From: Polytrichum commune
Lineage: Eukaryota > Streptophyta > Polytrichopsida > Polytrichales > Polytrichaceae
Direction of reading: 5' to 3'
DNA length: 64,000 nt
Assembly (NCBI GenBank): GCA_950295325.1
Contig: OX485805.1
Coordinates: forward strand, 16,725,501-16,789,500
Each line of letters starts with the position of its first letter. The stretch's first letter is position 1. This document shows, piece by piece, positions 23,826 to 36,479 of the stretch. The translations under genes and the position numbers were made by a program. The notes below the pieces were generated by a model. That model searched no databases. It was not told the DNA's origin and saw only the letters and a program-made list of their open reading frames with translations.

Positions 23826-26800
23826 ACACTAAATATCATATTTAGTGCCGTATGGTATTCTATGTCACTGTGATATATAACTTTTATGGCAACAATGCTT
23901 ATGAATAAGTGTACAAATATTGCCATGGATGATATATAATAACTTCAAGTTCATCCATTGCCCAAAACCCTACTTGCTCTCGTTTGGCCGCTCTTCTCTA
24001 GGTTGTGCCATCTCCATCCTAATTGACTCCTCCTTTCACAATTTGCTTGAGAGTTTGCTTGTAGGGTTCGCTTGAGCGTAGGCGTGATAGTGAATGCGAA
24101 AATGGAAGGTTCTATCGGTGACACTTTAGGTGTATGTTTTGTGTTCATTCGGACATCTTATTTGCGGCAGGTTTGGGAGCTTCAGCTGAACAAACTTCAC
24201 CTCTTTCTCACCCTAAACTAGTTGGAGAATTTTGTGCAGATGTGGTGAAGATCTGGAGATCTCGATCGTTCATCTGTTGGTGCGATTATGGGATACAAGG
24301 AAACGGAGCAATGGGAGTTGTTTTGGGTCAACTTTGTAAGAATCGTGTGAAGGAGCGAGGTTGGCAGAATGAACCACTCGAGGAGGGTCCATGTGAGTAA
24401 GAGGACGGCCGAAGAGTGTGTCACCACAAGAAAACCTCAAAAGTGCCTTAGCCTTGCGCTTCCCTCTCTCAGGCCCAAGCCACACGACCGGCAATGGCAG
24501 TCAACCCGCGCCGGTCATTGGCCGGCTGGCTCCCCCCCTTACCACACGGGAAGGAGCGGCAATTCTCATAATCCCTGCTGGCGCTTGGTTATCCCTGGCC
24601 GAAGTACCAGGTACTTCCGCCTGGAAACCCTGGTATTCCGGCATCCCCTGTGACACGTAGGCAGGCAGGCTCCTCCCCCGCCCCCCCACCTTTCTCCCCG
24701 CCCTTCTGCTGCCGGTACAGAGACGACCTGCTGTGTGGTAGCAGTTGGGGGTTTATCTTCCGGTGGTTGCCGCAGGCCTAGAATTACCCTAGCCAGGAGC
24801 TAAGTGTCGGCTGCTGGTCATGTGGCAGCGGCCTCAGATCCCATCACCCAAATGTGGCCACAAGCTGATGGTTATTGTTGGACAACCTTGAGCCATGTCA
24901 CTGAGGCGATGTGAATGGAGGGTGTGATTTTGCGGGCAGACCACCACATCCAAGCCATTCATTCACAACGCCCCATCCTACGGTCTATGAAACTTCTTGG
25001 GCAACCCGGGAAAAAACTTCTGACGGATGAAATTTTAGCGGATGGAAAATCAATGTTTGCAAGATGAAGGGGTTGATGGTTCATCCGGTTGTATGAGAGC
25101 ATTTGTGTGGAATTTTGAGGGTTCCCAAAGTTTCCAATGGAGTTCCCATCATCTCTTCCACAAGTCCTTTTAATGAAGGATTGAGTTTGAAAAATTTCAT
25201 CCTAGATTCATAAGTGGACGGAGGTGGAGATCTCATCCAACGTGAAGTTTTTCAAGCTCTACCCGAGGGGAAGAGAAGCCAAAAGCTGGGGCAACATGGG
25301 AGCCTTAAGATCTCTCAGGTCGCAACCGATGGCCGAGATCTTCCTAGCGCGCGAGTTGATGGGAGGCGTTCACAACACCTCAGTGACGTTGTGAGCCCTA
25401 AGATCGTGCTCACATGGGTATTAACCATAAAATAAATATTGGAGGGTGGAAAAATTGAGTGATAAGGCCAACCTCCACCTTAAAAGGTGAAAAACTAAAG
25501 GAAAAAGAGGTAAGAGCAATTATGTGTGTGGGCAAGTGGAGTCTTAAAGGGAAAGGCCAAGGAAAGAGGCCAAACCCGTTTTTCTTTTCAGGAGGCCCGG
25601 AAGATGCCGGGCAATGCGAGGAAGAAAGAGGAAGTTGGAGGGGTCTCGGGAGGTAGGGTGAGGAAACTCATTAGGAGGGGTGTGGAGGAAGAGAGAAGGA
25701 GAGAGAGCTGGGTCATGCGGAAGCCCTGTTGCGTTGGGGAATGAGGTCAAGTAGGAGGCAAAGAGAGGGAGAGCCGATGGGCCATGCGGAAGCTCTGCCT
25801 TGTTGAGGAGCGATGAAAATAGCAGCGGTGAGGGATTCCCAACGAATGAGAAGTCTGGAGATTGACAAGGGCGGGGCCACTAAGAGCAAGAGAGGGAGGT
25901 AGGCGATGCAAAATGGGATGGCGAAGCAAGATCTTAGAAGAGGTTATTGGCGGGAGCACATGGCCGGCTTGAGCAGGGGGCGCAACCTGCCAGGTCTATG
26001 GGAAGACTGGACGGATGTGGAGTTTACATCCACCCCATCCACCAGCGGATGGATGCTGCAGCCCTTCCAAGTGGAGGCTTTTTTATTTAGGTTGGGCTGT
26101 GGATGTGCTGCGCCTCCTGCCCAGGCAGCTCGCGTGAGGCCTCTCTCCCGAGCCCCCAAAGAAGCGCCGCTTCTGTGTGCAGCGGGACGGGGGCGCAGCC
26201 TGGGCGGCGGGTTTTGGGTCCATGTGCGTGAGCCATATGTGACAAGTGGCAACAAGGTTGGTCTCGAGGGCAACATGGTTAGCCCAAGAAAATGCGAAAG
26301 GAAGGTGTCGATCGTTCGCTCCCAGGAATCGGACACAGACGTAGAACCTTGAGAGGAATGCGTCTCCCCCAGTTTGGCATAAGGAGAATAACACTGCCAA
26401 CTGCATTCTCCCGTGACTTCGGAGTCCCTAGGGCTAGAAATCCCAACCGGGTTTGGGATTAGGGATGCTTGTAGCATGGTCATCATCCCTTGTTGGCACG
26501 GTCCGAGGAAACTTAGCAATGGGAGTTGTTTTGGGGCCAACAATGTTGCCAATAGCCGTTGTTCATCCCATTGTTCTTTACGTAGATCTAGGTCATTCAT
26601 AAAATCTGCATTTTGAACACTTTGAAAGGGGTTGGATTAGATTTTGGACTCTTGCTTATTCCAAAAAGCATTCCCTGCATGGATTCCTCGTCAACCATGT
26701 TAAGGTCATTTTTTTCCTAGAGAAGGTAACCAAAATATGATATTGAGGTGTTAATGTGGTTGTGTGTGCTACACACTCCTAATAAGTATGTATAAGGGTG

Positions 26801-27740
26801 TTCTCTTTCTAATTGAACTTCAAAGATAAGCTTTTAAGAATCAAGGTCCTTGAGTACGTGCATGATTGCCGCCAAGCGTAGCATAGTCAAGTGGCAAGCT
26901 CCCTCTCATGTGTCGACACCTCCTTCATTTTTGCCTATCTTCACACACAAAGCCTTCTCCCACCTACCAACAAGATTCAATTGAATAGGTGCGTGAGTGA
27001 GTTCTCAATGGATACATTCTTAAGTTATATGGATTATCCAAGAATCACTCCAGGTAATGTCGTAAGTAAATCTAGACATATTTTCAAAATCTAGACTTTT
27101 TAGTGCTTTGATTCTATCATAGGATCCTACTATACATTTTTGATCGATAGACCTAAATTTTATGGAAGATGTGTGAATCCTTTATGATTACTTGATTTTT
27201 TTCCCTATTAAAATATGATGATACACAACCAAATTTTTAATTTTTGATGTCAAATCTATATAAATAAATCTTGGATAGTGAATATACAATCAAAAAAAAT
27301 ATTATAATTTTATCATCACGAATTTTACATATTCTATCGGAGGATCTTACCATATAGTCTTACTGTAGGATTTTATGATAGAATTCAACATGTTATAATT
27401 ATAGACCTCGACTTAATCCAATCTACTTAAATATCCCTTGTGCTTTGGAACCTAAGTAGGCTACATACATAGCATTCTAAAGCATCCTTCGCCCTGAGAT
27501 ATGAATATCTGATGACAATTTCATAATGAAATATTGCCATGGATGATTGAAATTTGATGAAATCTCACTTGGTAAGTGATAGAAATCTCAACACTGTAAA
27601 TCCATAATCCCAATTTTTTTTACAAGGAATGACAAATAGTGTTGGGTCGACATTTAGTGTTGGTGACACTATACCGTGGTTTACAATTAGTATTGAGCAA
27701 GACAAGAAGATTTGGTGACACTAAATGACATATTTAGTGT
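23826..27740. mobile_element. Palindromic-end element, copy B (3.9 kb) with GC-rich cargo
   Basis: The left edge is at 23826-23847 (ACACTAAATATCATATTT then AGTG) and the right edge at 27718-27740. Just inside, the left 100 bp and right 200 bp match copy A. Compared with A, about 3 kb of additional DNA lies between. Much of it (about 24380-26620) is clearly GC-richer than the surrounding sequence. Its open frames on both strands (for example a 218-codon frame at 25944-26600, minus) resemble no family I know and overlap each other. A 36-bp near-identical segment occurs at 24298-24333 and 26506-26541, and an imperfect short tandem duplication occurs around 25690-25820. I read this as a non-autonomous element that captured foreign DNA; that is inference. 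Confidence 0.5.
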
Positions 27741-29442
27741 AGTGCATTAGATTAGGAGTATAATAATTCTTGTGTGGACCCAAAATTGTTAATTATAAAA
27801 CTAGTCCAAAAGTGGTGGCTTGAAAAAGATACACTGATTGGTCGGATAGGTCTTGTTTCACACCACTTCGGATCACTTTTGGGTGCCATTGAGTTAACCA
27901 TTTTGTGTGCATTCATATGCAGAGTAAAGATATTTTTATGCTCAAATTAGCAGGACTCTACTGCACCAGTAGGTGGGTTGACTTACTTACCTTTTTGGGA
28001 AAATGTAATGACTTAATACTAATTATTTACACGGAATAAACTCACATAACAACTTGCATTCCTCATCATTTTCCCCTACTCCATCTCTGAAAAGCGTTGC
28101 ACAAATTTCAAGCCGTTCTTTTGAGCCGAATCAACTTATTTTCACCGGTTTCTGTTTTCCTACCTTCCTTGAATCTTGAACTTGTCATAGGAGTCTTCAA
28201 GTTACTTAGCATGTTACCCACATGAGGATACTCTTGAAAACTTGGACACAGAGATCAAAGATTTTTTTTCCTATCGCAGAAATGGTCATAATTTAATTAC
28301 ATGACTCAATCAGACGAGAATCAGATACACCCTCAACTCAGAGTTTCGAACATTACAGAATTATCTGTACAGATAATATATTCAACCATGATCAAATAAT
28401 CCAGTTTTGATTACCCTTAATGGTACAGGGCCTAACGTGATTCGATACTTCAGACACATTTAATTCAACCGCGAGACCATCATGGCCTCAATGTGTATGT
28501 TTGACAAATTTCATGTGACATTCAACTTCAAATCCAAAGTGTCACATGACGTTTTCAAAAACAAAAATGAATGTCAATTGACATCTATATTTTCTTCTAA
28601 AATGTCACCTCAATGTCACATGCCTAGTAGTACGTGTCATTTCAATTTTTAAAGTGTCAGTTGATGTGTGGTTTTTTTCTTCACAAGTCACACTACATGT
28701 CAAATTCTAATATGTGCATGTCAATTGACGTGCAATTTTTTTGCGTGTCAAATGTCAAAAACTTGCAAAAACTTTGTCAAAAATACACACTGCATGGCCT
28801 CACGTGCTGGTTCCATTATTCAGCAGACTATTATTATTCGATCTCCCTTTAGGCGGAACCTAGTATCAGGTTGCGTCGGCCTATAAATTTCTTAACTTTA
28901 ATTTCTTTTCAACCATAAACAAACAGTAGTTACTCACACAATGACACTCATGCCATTTCTCGGACAAAAAACAAGGGATTCCCTCCCTGCCAACACTGCG
29001 ATTTCAATACAATCGCAATTTCAAACAATTCAATTCAAATTGCTTTGGCTATCCAATTCAATCTCCCTGGATTCCAATTCAAACGCCAAAGATCCATCGA
29101 CAATTGACACACACGAACTTGTACAATTGCTGCAATGCTCATAAAATATTATTTCGTAAATTATAGAATTCGGTAGAGTTTCGGTGTGAATCAAAACTAA
29201 TAAATCACACACCTTTAGCCTCTAAAGGCCCTCCTTATATAGCCTGTCCAACAAAACTATGAATATCAAACAATGTGCTCCTTGCTATCAGACTATGGCC
29301 CTACTTAGTTGTACTTACTGGTTTCACTAGACTATGGCCTATTCACACTAGCTTAAATCCAATGTTCTGGTTCATCTAAATCACATTTACATTGAATTTT
29401 AGATTTAAACCGAGAATGCAAGAAGATTTTACTACAAGGCCA
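27741..29442. other. Intergenic, nothing recognised
   Basis: AT-rich sequence without exon homology. Around 28500-28790 the motif 'tgtcaNNtgac' or 'atgtca' recurs many times, giving a patchy low-order repeat. No transposon ends could be placed. Confidence 0.35.
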
Positions 29443-30757
29443 CACTACAACAAAATGCATGTTTTATAATTATAATTTATGACTGCACTCAGTCATAAAA
29501 TCCCAAAATATGATTGACGAGGGGCCAAAGAAAGATGACGCGCGTGGTGATTGGGTGTACTCATTACCGACGAGTCACTTTGGACATCAGTCATATGAAT
29601 GTATACAACGGTTGGGGCGTACACGAGGAGAGAATCTACGTTCCTGACAACACGTGGGGTATGCCTTGACTGGCCTTGGAATCCGTGACTTTCTTTGACC
29701 TACCCGGGCAAAAAAAATAGACTAAAAAATCTGATGTAGCATGTGACTCTATGCAGTCATATTTTTTTGCTGACGTGGAATATGACTATGACAAGTCATA
29801 TTTTGGCCAACGTGGCAGGCCACATGAAATGTGACTGCTAGCTTTTTTTATTGTTTGTAGTCATGTTTTTATGAGTGTGAGTCACATTTTTTGCTGGACT
29901 GCGAACATAATATGACTACATGTAGTCACCTTCTTGCTGCTATGTATTGCAAAGTATGACATATTGGAGTGATATTTTGGATGACTGAGAGTCACATTAC
30001 TGGGTTTTGTGTGCGCAGTTTATAACTAGATTGAATTAGATCCGCATTACCTTCACTCGTAAACGTCCGTCATATTTCGAATACATTCCAAGTGGTTTTG
30101 ATGCGATGAAGTCATGTGTCATAAGGTGTACCAACTAAGAAAACAGACTGTCACAAACTTACACGAGTATGTACCAAGTTTACAACCTAGGTTTATGTTG
30201 TGGATCACAACTCCTTCGATGCATGTGTTTGTAAATCACACAAATTGTTTTTGCCAATTCCTGAAGTGGGAGTGTAAAGCCTACTTTGCAGGTGTACATA
30301 CTAACATAGATAGAGCAATGTGAATTCTTCTTGTTATGTTTGAAGTTTGAAATTAAGTCCGAATGTAGGGAAGAATGTGCAAACGATGCCCGTCGTAGCT
30401 AAGTGCAAGAGTAATCTCGGAGAATTAGAAGCGAAATGAAGATTTTGAAGTTGTAAGAATGATAATAGATTATCTGGGAAGATATAATAACAACAACCCT
30501 ATTGACAGTAATGATGGACTTAACGATGACGAAGATTCCCTTATAATGGAAGACACGGAGTTTGAGGAGAAAAACCTCGTGAAGGTCCTAGAAGAATAAA
30601 AAATTCCCCTATACGAGGGTTCTCCAAGAACACGTTTAGTTGCAGAGTTGCTTCTTTTGAATTGCTTCATGATTTTTGAACGTGCAGATGAAATCCTTAA
30701 GCTAGTCAGTAAACTTCTACCAACTAGTAACACTCTACAAAGGGAAAACATTCTTAC

Positions 30758-32139
30758 ATGAGGAGTGCCCGAACAAGGGGGGCCCTGGACTTGTGGCGCC
30801 TAGGACTTGTGGCGCTGTTGATGAGAGTGCCCAAGTGATCCTAGTGAGGGTGAGGGCCCCGGGCGTTGAGAACGCCTCCCACCCACGGAGACTAGAAGGC
30901 ACGAGGGTAAGGCCATGAGCTATGCATAGCTTATGGCGTGTAAATTCCATAATGCTCAAGAACACCTCAATCGGAGGTGTGAGCTAGGAGTTATGGCAAT
31001 TTGAGTGGGGCAGCGCCCTGGTACAGCAGTGGTCTGGGAGTGGCTCCCGGGACTGCCAGGGTTTGAACAGGCATAACTTCCTCAGTACTTGCGTGAATGT
31101 GGTCAGTGAGGAGTTCATCGGCACCTACGTGAAGCGTAGATGAAGATGGAATGGTCGTTTGTTAGCATTAGACATCATATAAGGAAGTTATGATGGTCTG
31201 AAGCTGCTGGGGGGTTCTAGGCCCAGCAGATAAGGGAAAATGTCTACTTGGCCCCAACTCTTGGTAGAGAGACAAAAGGTTTCTTGACGGTGGGGTAGGA
31301 GCCCCGCCTAGAGTCTTAGAGGCTTATATGGGTGAGGTGGTGTGGCCTCATCCACCCGAGGCCAAACGGCACGGCCTCCATGGGCATTGGTCCAATGTGA
31401 GGCCATAGTTGCCTAGTATGCTTCAGGTTGTTGTAGTGTTGCTCCAGCAACGCAATGATCAACATAAGATTGGACTTTCATGGATGGAAGTTCACATCTA
31501 AGAATTGGTTACCGATTAAGGGGTGAGTCCCGAAAGCAAAGTAGGAGGGTTGGTTTCCCTCCTATAAACTATAAGGTCTGGGGTAGGAGGAACTAACATG
31601 TCGTGTAAATATCGATCGTGTGTCACTGCAGCTCGAGTACCAACCACCACTAACAAATAACACTAAAACATAGCAAAATCACACATAAACAACACACCTC
31701 GACAGAGAAGGAAGGTAGTCAAACCCTTGCAAGAACTCTAATTATCTCTTCAAATGCATACAACGAATAAACTATCTCTTACTTCACCACGGGAGAATCC
31801 AAGAGTATAAGAAAGGGGAGAAGAACTCAAGATTTATTACAAACACATGCAATTTTCACCTCACACAAGCTCTTTCCACACACTCACTGACAAGACTTGA
31901 CTTGGCAAGAATGCCAAGCCAATAAGAAGGCTCCCCACTTAGGAGCCTTTCATTCCACATATAAAATTCATCCATCCAAATCTAAATGGATGAAGCCCAA
32001 CGGATAAGGTGTAGCCGCCGACGCCGCATACCATGACAAACCATTAGCATGGCGGAATGCAAAGGGTTAGCGCTCGTAAATTTTGCTAGAAATGAAAATT
32101 GGTAAGATTGTTAAGGGGGCTAGCAAGGGATGCGACACG
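30758..32139 (+). mobile_element. Probable 5' LTR and leader of a decayed retrotransposon
   Basis: This sequence lies directly upstream of a primer-binding-site-like motif (32140-32151, TGATATCAGAGC) and a gag relic. It starts at TGAGGAGTGCCCG. The same 13-mer recurs at about 33252, just after the gag and tandem repeats, which is where a truncated 3' LTR would begin. Similarity does not continue far, so the LTR boundaries remain a suggestion. The sequence is GC-richer than its flanks. Confidence 0.3.
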
Positions 32140-32151
32140 TGATATCAGAGC
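32140..32151 (+). other. Primer-binding-site-like motif for initiator Met tRNA
   Basis: TGATATCAGAGC differs by one base from TGGTATCAGAGC, the motif complementary to the 3' end of plant initiator tRNA-Met that most plant LTR retrotransposons use to prime reverse transcription. A gag relic starts shortly downstream, which supports the reading. Confidence 0.5.
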
Positions 32152-32189
32152 AGGGTTCTAATATTTGAGCTGACATTTTGAGGAAGAGA

Positions 32190-32730
32190 TGGCTATAAAA
32201 AATGGGGGTTGTGATGGTGACCCCGAGGTTTCCAAAATGTTATGATGTTTAAATTGGAACAAGGATCATGTACAAATGAATTTTGACCATACCATTGATT
32301 CTAATGACAATGGTAGACATGAGGGTGGATTCAGTGAGGAAAATGGAGGAGTCCTTTGAAAGGACTTTCGCAAACTTCAAAAAGTATTTGAGACCTAGAA
32401 TACAGAATGCACCTAAAACCTTGGACGATATTGATGTTGGATTGAAATTCCAATTCGAAATGCTTAGAAGGTGGTAATTTGAAATGAACTTGGTGCAAAT
32501 GAGGCATGCGGGGTCTCTTAAGGCGTATATGTGGAAATTTTATATCCAAATGAATCATACATCTTAGATGGATGAGCTTTATAAAAAAATGCATCGTTTT
32601 AGGTGGGTTTCAAAAGCGGGTGGCGAATACCATGCTCAAGTCCCCAAGGCCTCTTGAAGACGTATTAGGGATCATTAAGATTTGAAGAGCATTAAAGCCG
32701 ATGGTCCCAAAAAGAAGTTGGGTGGCGTAT
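32190..32730 (+). pseudogene. Gag relic of a Ty3-type LTR retrotransposon
   Basis: After a possible start near 32190, the translated frames keep the order of a retrotransposon capsid: a charged run (ESFERTFANFKKYLRP), a short stretch with DDIDVGLKFQFEMLRRW, then QMRHAGSLKAYMWKF and MDELYKKMHRF. The last two parts correspond to the usual 'L.q...gsv.eY...F' and '..e.....f..GL' blocks. In-frame stops and shifts interrupt it, so it cannot encode a full Gag. No protease, reverse transcriptase or integrase follows. The identification rests on short motifs. Confidence 0.4.
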
Positions 32731-32805
32731 CACCACAAAGTGGCTTTAGCCGAAATAGGTCCCAAGGAAATAAACGCAAGTAATTTGTTCCATTATACCA
32801 AGGCA

Positions 32806-33190
32806 ATACATGTTCGTGCCGCAGATGAAATGTTGAAAGGTGGCTTTATGCCACCAATGCAAAACGTGTTTGTGCCGCGGACGGAGTCTTAGAATGTGGC
32901 TTTGTGCTACCAAGGCAAATCATATTGATGCCGTAGATGGAATGTTAGAAGATGGATTTGTGGTACCAAACCAAATCATATTTGTGTCATGAGCGGAATA
33001 TTAGAAGTTGGTTTTATGGTACTAAGTCAAATCATGTTTGTGCCGCGGACGGAATGTTAGAAGTTGGCTTGGTGGTACCAAGCCAAATCATATTGGTGTT
33101 GCGGATGGAATGTTAAAAGTTAGCTTTGCGACCAAGCCAAAATCATGTGGTTGCCGAGGACCGAATGTTAGACCATGGCTTTGTAGCCAA
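32806..33190. repeat. Tandem repeat, about 58-bp unit, six to seven copies
   Basis: Each unit follows 'atgtttgtgccgcggacgga', then 'atgttagaag.tggctttgtg' and 'gtaccaagccaaatc'. Units are diverged, with an open frame only in the first one or two. The array lies immediately after the gag relic and may derive from its 3' coding part. Confidence 0.65.
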
Positions 33191-33699
33191 GGCCAGTAGC
33201 CTTAAGCCGAGGCCAAGTATTTTATACCTTGAGTGTTGCGCACCTCTCCATGAGGAGTGCCCGCAACACCATGGGTACAAGGTAGCAAGGCCAACTATCT
33301 CTAAGTACAATTATGTAGAGGAATGTGTTGTTGCAGAACTATGTATTTGAGCAATGAAATCGAAGATGAAAGGTGTATAAGCAGTAGCCAGTAGGGGTGG
33401 CCAAAAAAAAACAATGCGGCAAGAAATTATATATTGTCGTGGTGAGGAAGAAATCACAGCAAACCTGGTAAGTTCTAGACTCTTAAATTTTATGTGAGTA
33501 ATTATAGGCCATATTCTATTATTACCTAGCATGTATCAATCTAATAAAAGAGAAGATTATATTAATGCAAACAATTGAGTTGAATAGGGCTCCAACACGT
33601 GGAAAATTTGAAATGGAGTTGGTGAGATAGAGGACGGGACTACGGAATCAACTGTGGAAAATGTAGGATTATTTGCCATTATGCTTGCAATGTAATACA

Positions 33700-33893
33700 T
33701 AGTTAAGTTTGTGTAGTGTATAATTAGTAATAGTCATGTTTGTGAAGTGTATGACTAATAGTAGTTCTAATTGTGAAGTGTAGGACTAATAGTAGCCATG
33801 TTTGTGAAGTGTATGACTAGTAGTAGTTATGTTTGTGCAGTGTAGGACTAGTAGTAGCCATGTTTGTGAAGTGTATGACTAGCAGTAATCATC
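33700..33893. repeat. Tandem repeat, about 32-34-bp unit, six copies
   Basis: The unit is close to 'catgtttgtgaagtgtatga' followed by 'ctaatagtagt'. Consecutive copies differ at a few positions. It is non-coding and lies inside the CACTA-like block. It shares the 'atgacta..agt' theme of the subterminal motifs, so it may have grown from them. Confidence 0.7.
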
Positions 33894-35818
33894 ATTTGTT
33901 GAAATGATACTAAATGTAGTTATTAATTTTATATTTCTTACCGCAGTTGATGAGGTTGCCCATTATAAATCTTAATTGTTACTACAAAGTCATCATAGAA
34001 GAACAACAAGTGTGAAAAACAATACGAGAAGAGGGAGGAGCAAGAAGCGAATAAAAACAATGAGGAGGAAAAATATATTGATTCAACATCAGAATCCGAG
34101 GCTTGTCCAGAAGTTCGGGGGAAAAAAAATAAAAAATAAAATAAAATCACAGAGGTGTAGAAGTTTCAAATTGGCACATGTTATCACATGAAGCCAATGA
34201 TAAACATGAGAACCGTAGAAGAATAGAGGAGGCCAAGGCTAAAGATTGCAAAACACAATAAACCAAGTACAAACAATGTAACATATAAAGATGATAAGAA
34301 ATATGAAGGAGGGAAAAAACAACAAAGAAGAGCCACCAAGAATGTAAAGGTAAATTCGCCAAACTGTGTAACTATTTAATGCTTCGTTAAATCGCATGTA
34401 TACGTAAAGGTTTTTCGTGAGGTTTTGACTTACGTAGTCACTACAACTATAGGAAGTTGCAGCAGATGCACAAATCCCACCACCTTTCACATTTTCAACA
34501 GGGGATGTTATAATGAACTTTATAATATGATTTACCAAATTTTTATACCATGCATGTATAGAGTCGTAGGTGAATGTAGGAAACACATATTGGGTAGAGA
34601 ATGGGTAGTAGTGTATATCATTTGCAATGAGTAGCTTAAATATGTTTAATGGGTGACATGTGTACGTGAGATATCTTATAGTAAAGTGTTTGAAGATATT
34701 GATTATGCTTTATCATCTATTATAATAAAATATTTCAATATATCGACTATACGAATTCATCTCTTGTAGTTCATTGTTTGAATATTATTATTATGCTTAG
34801 TCATGTTTTATTGTAAATTGTTTAATATGATGATTATATTTAGTCATATCCTAGAATAAAATGTTTGAAGATGATAACTATGTTTAGTCAACTTGTTCAT
34901 ACAAACAGTGTGATCATCGTGAATGTAACTTTCGATGTTTTTTTTAAATGATACTATTTAAATTCATATTAAATGACTACATTTAGTCATGAAAATTGAA
35001 ACGCTTACTACTAGGCCAAAAATAATAACTAACCCCTCATAATTCAAAGCGCCAAAGATGACTCATTTAGCAAATAATCATGTATCATATGATTATTTGT
35101 AGTCACAATATGACTAATAGTAGTTGCTAATAAACAAATGTGTTTGTCATATGACTACACGTAGTGAAGATCATGTAGTCATGTAAATACATAACATGAT
35201 TAATTCTAGTCACATAGTTATGACTAATTCTAATCAAAGGGTAATACTACACATGACTAAATGTAGTCACATAGGTGTGACTAAATATAATGAAAAATGA
35301 CAAATGGTCAAGGGACAACCCAAAATAAGGTTCCAAAATCCCATAAGGAACGTGACATGGGGAACGAAAGTTGTATGATATGACCATAGTCATTTTGTCT
35401 GGAGCGATTGGTCCAACATGACTAGGTTGAGGACTAAAAATGGTTCTAGTCATCAATGCATTTTCTTACCTATATTAGTCATACACTCCAGTCATTTTTT
35501 CGTGTTTTTCTTGTGATGAAATTCTAGTGGTAACTTCCACTTGCAATCCTTCATTGGAATTTACAACAAGAAAACGGTAGAATCGTGAGGCTCTGTCCTT
35601 TACTATGAAAGACTATAATTGTAGTTGTCCACTTTGCTCATGTCAATACATGGCTATTTACTATACTAAACCTCTCTTGGATTTTGTGCACCTTCTTCTC
35701 AAATGCGGGTCAAGGATTGAAGCTACTCATTTATCACCCAAAAATTTTAAAATAAATAATCAAGAACTGCCAAAATAACTATAGTTAACTAGATTTCTTT
35801 CAATGCATTTTAGGAAGC

Positions 35819-35820
<2 letters not shown>

Positions 35821-35906
<86 letters not shown>

Positions 35907-35915
35907 ATATATATA
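35821..35915. repeat. Compound microsatellite (CT)n(AT)n
   Basis: About 26 CT dinucleotides at 35821-35872 run directly into about 20 AT dinucleotides with one interruption. This is a typical plant compound microsatellite and likely to vary in length. Confidence 0.95.
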
Positions 35916-36475
35916 AACTATAGTTGACATCCACATTAAATAAAGTGGACCAAAAATAACAAGAACAAGTAACGTCCAAGTGTGAACGCAAAGTGGTTAG
36001 GAAATTTGCTCTTGAAACGAAGAAGTTGATTCATAGTCTCTATCCTACAGACAGAGCCAACAAACCAAGTGAATAACACTTGACATATGCGTAATCATAA
36101 GAATGAAAGTCGTAAGAAGAGAAACTAAAGCAAGAAATAGACATTGATAGACATGCCAATGACTAAACAAATAAATTCTAAAGGACTCAATTTTTTTTTA
36201 GACTCAACAACAAAACTCCTCACCACCCTAATGAAAGGCTTATGTGTGAATCAATTTGGATAATGAAATTGGTGAGGTTCACTCTCCACCACTCTTTGCA
36301 TTGGCTCACTCTCCACCCTCCAACATTGTCACCTAGAGTAGTGGTCTTAAACTCACATCATTAGAGTATATGTTTCATGGATTTTGGTGCAAATAACAGT
36401 TATACAATGCAAATTAACAAGGAGAGGAGTAAATTTTTTATAACATAGTAACATATAACACTACTAATGTATTTT
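35916..36475. other. Intergenic spacer
   Basis: AT-rich sequence between the microsatellite and the LRR relic. Nothing recognised. Confidence 0.4.
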
Positions 36476-36479
36476 TCAA

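Larger units (their letters stand above)
29443..35518. mobile_element. Degenerate CACTA-like block (about 6 kb)
   Basis: The left end reads CACTACAACAAAA. The right end read in reverse is CATCACAAGAAAA (10 of 13 agree); CACTACAA(G/C)AAAA is the typical terminus of plant CACTA (En/Spm) elements. Both flanks inside the ends are crowded with TGACTA and TAGTCA motifs in both orientations, often as palindromes such as TGACTACATGTAGTCA: about 29500-30000 on the left, about 34780-35480 on the right. Subterminal repeats of this type are the transposase-binding zones of CACTA elements. No transposase is visible, and no 3-bp target duplication is seen. The centre is filled by LTR-retrotransposon remnants and tandem arrays. 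Confidence 0.5.

Noticed and set aside
25944-26600. A 218-codon minus-strand frame in the GC-rich cargo of copy B
   Set aside because: GC-rich DNA keeps frames open by chance. The plus strand is open over the same stretch (25906-26352), and the protein is low-complexity with no domain.
28500-28790. CRISPR-like or regulatory array of 'atgtca' motifs
   Set aside because: Spacing and unit length are irregular, and the genome is a plant. This is low-order sequence repetition rather than an array.
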